From: Tetragonia tetragonoides
Taxonomy: Eukaryota > Streptophyta > Magnoliopsida > Caryophyllales > Aizoaceae
Direction of reading: 5' to 3'
NCBI GenBank assembly: GCA_038025085.1
Contig: CM076147.1
Coordinates: forward strand, 10,078,001 to 10,142,000
DNA length: 64,000 bases
The position numbers were made by a program, and so were the translations under genes. Positions within the stretch are counted from its first letter, which is position 1. Every line of letters begins with the position of its first letter. Below the pieces are notes generated by a model that did no database searches, was not told where the DNA came from, and worked only from the letters and a program-made list of their open reading frames with translations. Shown in pieces: positions 36,401 to 47,531 of this stretch.

Positions 36401-36774
36401 CTGCTCAGTGCTCTCTGAGTGGCTGTAAACAATGGAGTAAGACTTGTGAATGGCATACCGGCTATTCTCAAGAACAGTTATTGTAAGCATTGTTCTTTTA
36501 CTTATTCTTTTTCCTTCCTTTTCTCCCTTCTTACCCCCCCCACCTTCGTGTTAGCAAAATGAACCATTTACTGATGATTATGATTTACTTTTGGCTTGGT
36601 TTCAGGGAGTGTTCAGGGCTGATGGTTACTTTCCATGAGAAAGCCGCAACTGGAAAGCTCACTGGTGTGCATCGAAAGTATAGCACATCGAAATTTGGTC
36701 ATGCAGCAAGATGTGAAGTGGCTCTTTTTCTCTTAGAGACCATGAGGTTCAGTGGGTGGAAATGTATGAATTAA
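33419..36774 (+). CDS. CYCB2: B2-type mitotic cyclin, 11 exons
   Basis: Regulatory subunit of cyclin-dependent kinase acting at G2/M. Proposed exons: 33419-33476, 33621-33756, 33880-33936, 34048-34099, 34198-34353, 34449-34574, 35518-35607, 35697-35918, 36012-36110, 36304-36482, 36606-36774; 1344 nt, 447 residues, all GT-AG, and the frame is preserved. A destruction box (RRALRDIN, residues 37-44) marks it for APC/C-dependent turnover. The cyclin N box starts at [19 protein letters not shown] and contains NLIDRFL and [12 protein letters not shown]. The cyclin C box contains [20 protein letters not shown] and ends with [20 protein letters not shown]. These strings are characteristic of the B2 class. 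AATAAA at 36801 is a candidate polyadenylation signal. No lesions were seen. Confidence 0.96.
34778..35455 (+). repeat. Tandem duplication in intron 6 of CYCB2
   Basis: Two copies with a 339-bp period (about 34778-35116 and 35117-35455), beginning near AATTAGATGAAGCTCAGC and AATTAGCTGAAGCTCAGC. They differ by scattered substitutions and small indels. Coding exons are not included; intron 6 is lengthened to 943 bp. Confidence 0.85.
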
Positions 36775-37786
36775 GAGAAGAAACCCTGTGCATAATCTTA
36801 AATAAATGTCTCATTTGTTTGGGGGGAGGTGGTTGGGGGTTTGTTACTGGAGCAACAAAAGTTGCCCCCTTCTACATGAACATATTACTGGATGTGTTTT
36901 GGTTTTCTTGATGTAGGTAAAAAAAAGAAGCCTTTCTTCTTTTCTTACCAATCCCTAACATAAGCGTGCTTCTGAGCTTTGTAGTTCTCTTTCAGTTAAT
37001 AATGTACCGTAAATTTGCTCACTTGGTTAAAGCTGAACGATGTGTGGATGAGCGTATGTAGTATAAAACAAGTGAAGTTCTGTCTATAAACAGTAACTAG
37101 CATATATGCTGAAACAACAGTGACCAAAAGTTCTACTATGATCTTATGAGCATACCACAGAGCTAAAGGTCACTTTCTTTGTTAAGCCCAATTTTCCTTG
37201 AAGAAATTTTGGATGAAATCATTTAGGTGATTCTGTTTTGTATCAATGACCAAAAGTTTTGCTATGATTCTGTGAACATTGGTTAGCCCATATATCTTCA
37301 AGAAAGTTTGGATGAAATCTAAGAGGCTCGCAGTTGCTGAGGCAAACAGGACTAACTTAGAGCTCAAATACAGATTTAAGCAGCATCATGACATAATGCA
37401 AAAACTCACCCAATTCATATAATAGCCAGCCGGAGAAATGCACCTATGTCATAACTGATGACAATTCACAAGTAGAGTGCTCGAAATCTTTCCTCAAGAA
37501 ATGGGTGCTCCATCACTCATTATCAAGTTAAGACTCAAAAAATACAGTAGTCTAGCTGAAATATTTGCGAAGTAGGGAGTTTGATCTGTCATTTGGAGTA
37601 ATTCAGAGGCGTTGGTTTGTTTTATGGGAAAATTTTCATCGGATGAGGATAATGTCAAGGTTAAAAAACCCTCTCCTGTTCTTGGCAATTTTTCTTCTTT
37701 CACTCACTGTTGCTCAAAGTATCAGATTTTATAGTCCCTCTCTCATTTTCCTCCAAAAGTAAGAAAATCAAATAGAGCAAAGTTTG
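36775..37786. other. Cyclin 3' flank
   Basis: Contains the cyclin 3' UTR and flank. A degenerate duplication is visible: GACCAAAAGTTCTACTATGA (37121) against GACCAAAAGTTTTGCTATGA (37248), each followed by a GAA...TTGGATGAAATC segment. No gene is supported. Confidence 0.45.
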
Positions 37787-37788
37787 TA

Positions 37789-37924
37789 CTCTCTCCGTCC
37801 TAAGTTTATCTTTACATTTTCACATTGTAAAATTTTGTAACTTTTCACAAATAAGTGGTCCAATGTAAAGATAAACTTTGATCTTAAAATGTCCAATGTA
37901 AAGATAAACTTGGGACAAAGAGAG
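37789..37924. mobile_element. Stowaway-type MITE, 136 bp
   Basis: CTCTCTCCGTCCTAAGTTTA at the left pairs with AAACTTGGGACAAAGAGAG at the right, and AATGTAAAGATAAAC repeats occur inside. It is flanked by TA on both sides (37787-37788, 37925-37926). The TA target and the CTCYCTCCGTCCY terminus are typical of Tc1/mariner Stowaway elements. Confidence 0.85.
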
Positions 37925-37926
37925 TA

Positions 37927-40220
37927 TCACTGAGCAAACTTAAAAAGTGTTCGACTAGTTAACATTGCTCTTTTTTCATGCTAAGGTTGTTAGTTATTGT
38001 TGCATGACTTTCTTCAAAGGGTTAACAATCAACCGTGAGGTGTAGTCTTACAGCCCTTGAAAAGGTCCAAAATAACGTTGAGTACTATCTTAGAGGAGGT
38101 CGTTCCCTATTCCAGCCTACCCTTCCACCCCTAACACCGGGTTGTTGGTGGCTCGAACAATAGTGATAGCTAATCTCAAACACCAGTCACTTTATTAGAA
38201 TACCACACCTTATGCACATATATAGACTTCAAAAGAGCAAGATAATAGGAATCAAAAGTTATTCATTCGATTAAAGTAATTGTAAAACGAACATAAAAAT
38301 ACAGAGGGTAGCAACTTTAACTCCATGGAAGAAGGCGTCATTGCTTGGATATGTTACAACTACTCGACTAAATTACACGCTAAGCAATAATCTACTCTTA
38401 AGCTTATCAATACAATTTACTCTTCTCCGAAACTTGGTGACTTCTCGTCAGCGTGAGCTCGACTGTCTTTTCTGTCTTCATCATCTCCTATTTGTAGAGG
38501 ATTTAGTTAACAGCCCATGATATTGCAGATTCCTCTTTGTGCGTCACTTCCTTCAGCAGTTATTTCTTTTGCCGCGTAAGTTGTGGTCTTGAACTCGAGC
38601 TGATCTTCAGTTTTATCTCCTTTTCAACTGCTCATTATTTTTAATTATTTATTTAATAATTTTGTTTTGTTAAATAAACATTATTTTCAATCTATTCGGG
38701 CTTTTTAATCAAAAACCCATTTTTTGAAACTTTTGGGTTCTTTATATTTTAAGCCCAACTTTCTTTTTTCCACTATTGGACTTTCATCTACTGTCAAGTA
38801 GATTCATTTTATTTCGTGTGTAACAACGGTCCCTAACACAAGTATAAACGATTTGAGTGTATTTTTGTATTATTGAGCTTATGACGCTTCGTTTCCCGCA
38901 CTTGATTAGACGACTACTTTTTGCATGTAACCGCTCATTGGTCATAGGATATCGTGTTGCAGTTAATGACCATAATCATTATAAGTAACTGTCGCTCTTC
39001 TTCTTTTTTCTTCAAAACTCCTTTCTGCCATCACACTTTTGATTTTGCTCTTTTCTCTACCAACTCTTTAGACATTGCGCATTCCGCTCTTTTCTTAGAT
39101 ATCTGTAATGTTGATTCATTAGATACTGCTCCAGATGCTCGAGACCTCTACGAATCAATATCGAATCATCCTGATTTGTATCGCCTTCAATGTCTGGTAC
39201 TTCGTCATTCTATCGATAGGTCTCCTAACAAGGCTCCTTTCGAAGGTCAGACTCTTAGAACTTTTCTTTGGGTCCTTATTTTATTTCTCACTCTCTTCGA
39301 AATAATTTCGAGGTTTTTCATTACCTGCTTTAGTTACTACATTTCCTCGCAATCTAAGATTTCCGTTAATTCTATCTTTTCAAAGTTTTCTATCTCCTCT
39401 ACCGTAGAGACCTCTCAACTAGTGGATTAATCTTACATGTGAAAACCCTAGAAAATGGTTAAAACGTTTTGGGTACAAAAGGTAGCCTCTTAATTAATTT
39501 TTTGGGAATTAAACTTAGTATAAAAATGCAAAAAAAAAAAAATAAAATAAAATAAAAAATAAAAAATTTGAAACAAGTAAATTTATGCTTTAAACAGAAT
39601 TTTATATATTCATTCGTTGCACGATTGAATTTTTTATACATACACTGTAAGCAGTGTGTAAGGGTCTCAACGCCGAAATCACTAGTGGATATAAAGTCTG
39701 ATCATTACAAATTTACAATTGCCTCCAAAGGGTATATAAGACATATTGAGTCATTGTGGCCTGGGTCTTTTAGAATATTGAGGTCAAAAAACTCAATTTG
39801 CCGGATGACCAAAATCCAAAGACTAGTCTACGAAATATAAGCATCTTGAAGGACTCGGGAGTAAAGACCAAGGTTCTTAATTTTGCACCATATCAAACGA
39901 AAGCCGAGGGCGTCGAAGTGTCAACTTATTTTTTGATTCATTAATGGATATTTCTCTTTTTATATGCATTTGTAAAATTTATATCATATGCTTCCTTTTT
40001 TTTTAAATGATGAGATTGGGCTGAAGTCTGTCAAACAGGTCGGTTGGGAGAGTTTGGGTCGGGTCGATCTTAGTTTTCGGGTTTGAAGTATGTTTGGGCC
40101 CGTTTGTTTGAATACAAGAGAATGGAATGGGTATGAAACTTGATACTTATAGATATGGAATGGAAACTACATACTTGATACCAGCCATGTGTTTGGTTCA
40201 ATCTAGCTAGGAATGGATTA
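37927..40220. other. Intergenic; one unexplained 158-codon open frame
   Basis: The plus-strand frame at 38954-39430 (158 codons) has a hydrophobic stretch (TFLWVLILFLTLFEIISRFF) and Ser-rich ends, but no recognisable domain and no splice partner. The sequence 38020-38840 has the look of a degraded LTR (CTAACACCGGGTTGTTGG... near 38124) but no TSD or PBS was found. A/T tracts lie at 39530-39566. GGTCGG-type hAT-arm repeats appear at 40040-40080. Confidence 0.3.
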
Positions 40221-40229
40221 TTTATTTAT

Positions 40230-40414
40230 GGATTTTTTGTGCGGAACTACCTTGTTTGGGGTGTCATTTGTGACTTACTACCTTAAAAGTTTTTTTGTGG
40301 GGAACTACCTTAGAAAGCCAAAAAGTTTGTTGACCACTACCCTTGACCATATTTTCGGGTATAATTTTCTTAAAACCCCAAAATACCCTCACGTGAGGCG
40401 CACGTGATCATTTA
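40230..40414 (+). repeat. Left TIR of the Pack-MULE
   Basis: 185-bp terminal inverted repeat. It includes two G-box hexamers CACGTG at 40390-40395 and 40401-40406 near its inner end. Confidence 0.95.
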
Positions 40415-40664
40415 AATGACCCCGCCCCATCTCTCTTTACTCCCCCCTCTTCCCTCGTAATGATTCTTCATCCCTTAATTATCAATGGAGGTTTGGAGAT
40501 TCAAGATTAGAAGTGGGATTCAAGATTCAACTAAAGGAAACCCAAAATTAACATAACATCTATCTTTTGAGAAATTAAATTCCAATATCAGTAACACCAC
40601 AAATCAAAGGAAGCATACAAAACCAATTTCTGGGTCTTTTTTTCCACAATCTTAAAGAGCTTAC

Positions 40665-41039
40665 CCAATAGCGATTTGACTTTATTGGTCTGCAAATGCC
40701 CAATAAAATGCCATTCTATATCCTTCGGTAACTACCCAAAAAAAAAAAATCAAAATTCAGAAAAATTGCATTTCAATTCAATAAAGTGGGAGAGTAAGAG
40801 AGAGAGAGAGAGAGTACCGGGGGGGCTTTTTCAATAAGCTCTTGGGAGTAATTCTCGCCAAAACAACGGTGACCAGCTTCATAAACTTGTTGGATGAGAG
40901 ACACGGGTTTTGTCTTTGACACCGCCACGACTCGAACCCGGCCCGCATCACGGCCCGATTTCTCCGCCGCCTATCGGACCCGGAGCATCACCGAACGTAG
41001 AGCTGTTACTGCCACTCCTTCCATGGCTGGAGCTGCCAT
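40665..41039 (-). pseudogene. Captured 5' exons of PLP homeostasis protein (YggS/PROSC family)
   Basis: Minus-strand exon 1 (41039-40818) starts with ATG and reads into [19 protein letters not shown] and then [20 protein letters not shown], the PLP-lysine region of the YggS/PROSC family (the Lys in VSKTK is the usual cofactor-binding residue). It ends at a GTAC donor. Exon 2 (40731-40665) reads LPKDIEWHFIGHLQTNKVKS and ends at GTAAGC. These exons correspond to the first quarter or so of a normally about 240-residue protein; the rest is absent. A TAG lies in frame 23 codons in (41 to 43 bases before the SGRDAGRV segment), where relatives have Gln. It cannot make a functional protein and is a captured gene fragment. 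The parent gene must lie elsewhere. Confidence 0.88.
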
Positions 41040-41096
41040 CGCACGTGATCAATGGAGGTTTGGAGAAGAAAGGGAACTGAATAAAAGGGGGGGTGA

Positions 41097-41283
41097 TAAA
41101 TGATCACGTGCGCCTCACGTGAGGGTATTTTGGGGTTTTAAGAAAATTATACCCGAAAATATGGTCAAGGGTAGTGGTCAACAAACTTTTTGGCTTTCTA
41201 AGGTAGTTCCCCACAAAAAAAAACTTTTAAGGTAGTAAGTCACAAATGACACCCCAAACAAGGTAGTTCCGCACAAAAAATCC
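41097..41283 (-). repeat. Right TIR of the Pack-MULE
   Basis: 187-bp inverted copy of the left TIR, with G-boxes CACGTG at 41105-41110 and 41116-41121. Its outer end is followed by the TSD copy TTTATTTAT. Confidence 0.95.
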
Positions 41284-41292
41284 TTTATTTAT

Positions 41293-43190
41293 TGTTGGTG
41301 TTTGGTTCACGTAAGTTATGGAATCAAAACCAAATATTTATTTATTTTTTCAATTGTAAATAAAGATAAAACAAGAAAACCAAAAAAAAAAAAATGAAAA
41401 AATGTCAAATGATTTCATTAGTTCTTCACGCATATGGAAATTGCCCAAAACTTTCTCTCTCCTACCTTGCCATGGCTGTCACCTACAATCTCCAGCCAAC
41501 TTTGCTTCTCCCATCCACTCAACCCATCCATTTCTCTCTCTCTCTCTCTCTCAAAGACACAATAATTTTGGTCACTAGATACAAATTGGGGGCTGCAGAC
41601 CATAGATCGGGACTTTTTGACCGTCCATAAATGGTCATCAAGACACCAACCTGTAATTTTGCGAGCAGGGACGTCGAATTTGGGTGGTCGTTGTGGTGTT
41701 GTGTGGTGGTGTCTTTCTCTCTCTATCTTCTTTGTGTTTCTTATGCGTGGAGATAAAAATGGTGGTTGGTGGTAGTGGACTAGTGGTTCTGGTGGGATGG
41801 TGAAAATAGCCATTGAAATGGAAGTTGAAGGTGCCAATGCAACAATGGTGGGGATGGGGTGTGTGGGTGGAACCGTGGAAGTGGGACTGTGGGAGGGAGG
41901 GGAGAAGAAGAAATTGTTGATAATCAGATTAAGGGAAAAAAAAAAAGAAAAAGCAAAAGCTGATACCAGAGGTATGAGAACTTGATACCGATGGTAGATG
42001 GCCGGATTCAGATAGTGTAATTTTGGGGGCAACTTGATTCCCGCGGGTATAAGGTTCCAGATCTAAAAACCTCTAAACAAACACTAAGTATCACAAAAAG
42101 TGATACAAATCCATTCCATTCTCCTTCAGGAAGCCCAAACAAACACCTATACAAACTCTTAATGAGCTTTCAAGATATGAAGCTAGTTTTAAATTTTTGT
42201 TGATTTTCCCCGGTCGAGTTCAGGTCGGGTTTTTGGGTTTGGCCCCTTTTATGCCTATTTTAGCGGCTTCGGGTCGGGTTCGATAGATTATTCTCATTTG
42301 TCACAGTTTTAATAATGCATTTCTGTGTAAATTTCTAGTAGGCTTTTTAGCTATCAACTTAATTTCTTGTCATTTTTTCCGAGTTAGATTTCGAGTCCGA
42401 TCAAATTTTAACAGCTGTGCGCTGGGCTTCACATATTTCTAGGAGCTAGCCTTGTAGAAGTCCTAAATCATTTCACCCAAGAAAAATAGAGTTTAAAGGA
42501 GAGAACATTGGCATGGGTGAGGATTACACCAATTACTCGCACCAATTACTTACCAATGTGAAAATGATTTGGAGAAAGCTGTTCGTGGGGGATGAAGTCA
42601 AAGAAGAGGTAGTAAAAGTCAGAAATCTATTGTAGCCAACTCAACATTTTAATTTTATTGACTTATTTATTTATGCGTTACGTACAAGTCTGTCACTAAT
42701 ACTAATACAGTTGTATCCAGCCACTAACCAGGTACGAGTAAATTAGCGACGACTCTCTTCCATAGATTAGGCCGGACCAATGATTATTTGCTGAGTAAAG
42801 TTCAACAAGTGGTGTTGTTTTATTTTAATCATTCTCACTAGTCTCAGGATTGCATTGCTATTTGCTACTGTGTCTTTGCTCCTTAGAGTATTTTATTCTT
42901 TTTGTTCTAATTTTTCTTGCATGTTAGTAGGATCGAGTACGTCTGATCAATGTATCTGCACGAACACGGCAGTTAGCGTGCGTTTCTCATTTATTGTGTC
43001 CGCATTTTTCTTATCTACGTGTCCGTTTTTATACTTCCTTATATATAATAATTTTTGAGAATTTATTTTTACCGTGTCCCATGTCCACGTTTTCTTCTTT
43101 CACTTTCCCATTTTCGTGCTACCTTACCTAGCTACTAGCTAGACTAATACTTGAAAGGAAATCTGCTACTAGTCATAAATCTGTACTCTA
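41293..43190. other. Intergenic, possible older DNA transposon enclosing the Pack-MULE
   Basis: A CT/GA-rich stretch at 41525-41560, then GGTGGTGG-rich DNA. AAGCCCAAACAAACACC at 42132-42148 is roughly inverted relative to GGGCCCGTTTGTTTG at 40095-40110, and both are joined to GAATGGAATGG words, so an old element may enclose the Pack-MULE. HAT-arm GGGTCGGG repeats recur near 42210-42285. No gene is supported; the 204-codon minus frame at 41418-42032 is low-complexity. Confidence 0.3.
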
Positions 43191-43820
43191 GGAACGCGCC
43201 AATAATTTGTTGGGCAGCATAATTATCTCAACTTTAATTTAGATTATTGCAAATTGTGGATTGAGCCAGCTGGTGCAAATCTTACCAAGTTGGAATTTGG
43301 AATTTGATCATGCACTATGGCATGTGTCCATGTTTCAATGAAACTAGATATGGATTACTAATGGACAAACTTCCACTTTTTTCTCTCAAGTACCTTTTAA
43401 TTAATAAGTATTGACAATTGACTTGTGGCAAAGTAAAGTTTTCTGGACAATGACATTCATTTGCATGCCCATGATAATATGGACAAAAATGAAAATGCAG
43501 AGATTCAAAGTAAAGTCTGATCCTTCTTTTTTGCCTGTGAATTACATGAATAATCAGAATACTAGTTGGCGATCGACTTGGTGTATTTCACAAGAAAAAT
43601 ACTCATAATCCAATAGAAATGACTGTATACAGTATATACAAATGCGATTTTCTAGTTAAAATGAGTGGGAAAGGACTACAAAAAATAATTAGTGGTAATG
43701 TCTCCTATTTGACACTACAACTAATTAAGGAGTGACACAATCGTCTCTATGAAATTAGGTATGTTTTGAATTAGGAGGAATTATTGTAGACTTTGATTTG
43801 TGAAGTGATGAGATAGATTC
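43190..43820. repeat. Downstream arm of the SDR tandem duplication (copy A)
   Basis: Sequence such as GCCAGCTGGTGCAAATCTTA (43267) and CATTTGCATGCCCATGATAA (43457) recurs in the same order and orientation at 51470 and 54517. It marks the duplicated block that includes SDR copies A and B. Confidence 0.8.
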
Positions 43821-43822
43821 GT

Positions 43823-45087
<1,265 letters not shown>

Positions 45088-45109
45088 GGCAATTGGCAAT
45101 ACACAGACA

Positions 45110-45484
45110 TGTTGGACTTGTAATTAAGTGGACCATGACTCAAGTAGTCGATATTCAGTTCAGCGCTAATATTTAGTTTAGTGGGCCAATAATACAAGTC
45201 CTATAAGTATTCAGTTAGGCCAAAACCCAATAGGATTCCAACGGTGGTAGGAATCCAATTAAGACCTATTATTAGGTTTGTCCCACATCGGGAACTTCAG
45301 GTAAAGAGATCCCCGCTGTGGCAATATAAATATAAACCCCTTCAGTTTAGATAACCACTCTATTGCATATATTGCTCACAGTGGAAGACTCCCACACCTA
45401 GACGAAAAGTATTCAACGGTACGGTGCTCTCTCATGATTTCAGGTTAGTATATTTAATTCTATGATTTTAGATAGAGTTTAACA
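45110..45484 (+). repeat. 5' LTR of the LARD-like element
   Basis: 375 bp. CAATATAAATATAAAC near 45322-45337 is a plausible TATA. It begins 23 bp upstream of the SDR copy A start codon, in opposite orientation to that gene. Confidence 0.92.
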
Positions 45485-45486
45485 TG

Positions 45487-45501
45487 TGGTATCAGAGCAG
45501 G
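45487..45501 (+). other. Primer-binding site of the LARD-like element
   Basis: TGGTATCAGAGCAGG, two bases after the LTR end; matches the initiator tRNA-Met complement. Confidence 0.88.
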
Positions 45502-47124
45502 ATTAATGTTTCTACTAGTCTTATAAATTAAAGTTTATAGTTGGTGAATATGGCTTCCGCCCTTTACGCTTTACCCTTTACCCATACGACGGTGTTTGTA
45601 TAGTATGTGTTTTGTATCACTGCACAAATTGTAATTTTTGATTGATCAAACTTCACTTGCTTAGTTACTTTAGTTTAATTGATTGGGTAAGCTTTGACTA
45701 ATAATTAGTTAATTCCATGCCAATTTAAGTTTAGTTAGTGCGGTACCAATTTTTTGTTAATTGGGGTCTGAGATTGAAATTGAATGATCTTTAGTTTGCT
45801 TCGGTTGATCATGATTGATAGTGCATAAATACAATAAATAAATAAGCATGGATGTTGATACTATGATTTTTAGGATGGGCATGTACATGTTTCGGTGATT
45901 ATCGTTGATTACTTATACTATGACAAAGTGATTTATTCAATTCTTAAGTTTTAAGGATATATTTATTTATTTATTTTCAAATCTGAAAAACGTGTATATG
46001 CATCCGTTTAGAGTATTAAGTTTGGGGTAGCTTCAAACTACACATAAAAATTCAGAACCTTTTCTCAATGTATTAGAAGTTAAGTTGAATATTATGATTA
46101 AAGTTCATTACATATGAGTGGAAATGGACATTATGTAGTTATAAAGAGATCCGATCGAGTCCAACTTGATATTTCAGAGTGATTAAGTTTTGAGTACATA
46201 AGATATTTAGTTTGCTTACAAATTGAAGTTTATTACTTTAAATTGAAGTGTTTTTCAGTAATTAAGTTTAAGTTTAAATTTAAGATTGAGTATTTTTAGT
46301 ATGGGTTTGATCACATGTATTTTTCATAGTCTTCTATATATTTTCTTTTTGTTAAAAGATTTAAAGTTTCAGGTGGTTTGGAACCATAGATATATAGGCA
46401 TGGTAAATTATATATCCAAAGTGAAGTATTAAGATGCGATTTGATTATGGGCATTGATTCAAAAACAAATATGGATGGTGCTTATGGTCAAATCTAAAGT
46501 AAAAGCTTATATATTCAGTTGCTTGGTCACCTTTGTTGATTTAAAGCCAAACTTGGATGTTAATATTGTCCAATCTATGTTTTAGTATGGGGTAAATATA
46601 CAGTTTTTTTTTTTAGTACACCTACCTACAGAATAGGTCAATAGGAAGATGTACCTGTATTTTTTCCCTTTAACACTATACATATATAATTCAGTGTTTT
46701 TCCTTTGTGCTCATTAGCACTAATTAAGAAAGTTTGATATGTGATTTAATATGGGCGACCACTTCAGTTCTTGAAAGTATAATGACTTGGACATTCAGAT
46801 GAAGATATTTAGAATATGTTTTTTTAGGCATGTCAAATACAACTTAAACTATGTTAGTTTTATGCATACAGTTTGTGCCTAATCATACAAAGTCGAAGTT
46901 TATTAGACCATATATCTGTCTTTATCGCTTTATTGACCTTAATGTCTTTAGTTAAGTTGTGACTTAGATCTTCCGCATATAAGCGTTTCAGAATAAGAAA
47001 AGAATTCAGTTCAGTTTTTAAGTTGAGGTCAAAATTATAGTATGAAGTTAATTTAATTAGAGTTTTTATCTTAAAAAGAATCATATTATTGATTTGATTA
47101 TTTTAGTATAAGTGGAAGGTTTTT

Positions 47125-47531
47125 TCAGTGGATTGATGTTCTAGTGATTCAACAAAAAATTTGGATGTTAGAAGATTAATTTGGACTTTTCAGTTATTCA
47201 GTTGGTTAGCCTTCTAGTGATTCAACAACAAATCTGGATGCTAGAAGATTAATCTAGTTTACAAGTTCTTCAGTGGATCTATCTCTTGGCAATTTGACGA
47301 CTATTGGATGCCAAAAGATTAATTTAATTAACTTTCAGTTTTTCAGTTGGTTAGTCTTTTAGTGATTCAACAACAAATTTGGATGCTAGATGACTATCTG
47401 TTAGTTCAGTCTTTTTCTGGTGATTCAGTAACAAATTTAGATGCCAGAAAATTAATAAGTTACAGTACTTCAATAAGTTAATCTTTGGGTGATTCAGCAA
47501 TAAATTTGGATGCCTGAAAATTAACTTGGTC
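47125..47531 (+). repeat. Minisatellite inside the LARD-like element
   Basis: About six degenerate units of 55-75 bp, each built on GTGATTCAACAACAAATTTG, then GATGCTAGAAGATTAAT, separated by TTCAGTTGGTTAGTCTT-like spacers. Clear units centre near 47140, 47215, 47280, 47360, 47420 and 47490. Confidence 0.8.

Larger units (their letters stand above)
40230..41283. mobile_element. Pack-MULE carrying PLP-homeostasis protein exons
   Basis: A 1,054-bp Mutator-like non-autonomous element. The terminal inverted repeats are 40230-40414 and 41097-41283 (185 and 187 bp), identical apart from the length of one T run. They start GGATTTTTTGTGCGGAACTA. The flanks are a perfect 9-bp duplication TTTATTTAT (40221-40229, 41284-41292), the size made by Mutator transposases. 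The interior holds two exons and intron sequence of a pyridoxal-phosphate homeostasis (YggS/PROSC) gene on the minus strand. TIR identity suggests a recent insertion. There is no transposase. Confidence 0.93.

Noticed and set aside
36268..36490. Alternative cyclin exon start upstream of 36304
   Set aside because: The frame extends 5' only because the intron end happens to be open; the CAG acceptor at 36303 fits the conserved [13 protein letters not shown] start.
38020..38845. Possible solo LTR or degraded LTR element
   Set aside because: No matching 5-bp flank, PBS or second LTR could be found.
38954..39430. 158-codon plus-strand open frame with a hydrophobic segment
   Set aside because: Cannot be matched to any family and lacks promoter, splice or repeat context; noted in the interval entry only.
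41418..42032. 204-codon minus-strand open frame
   Set aside because: Low-complexity, CT-repeat-driven and Pro/Ser/Thr-rich; no domain, no splice context.
47125..47531. CRISPR-like repeat array
   Set aside because: Plant nuclear DNA; units are degenerate and spacers are not unique sequences of constant length. It is a minisatellite.
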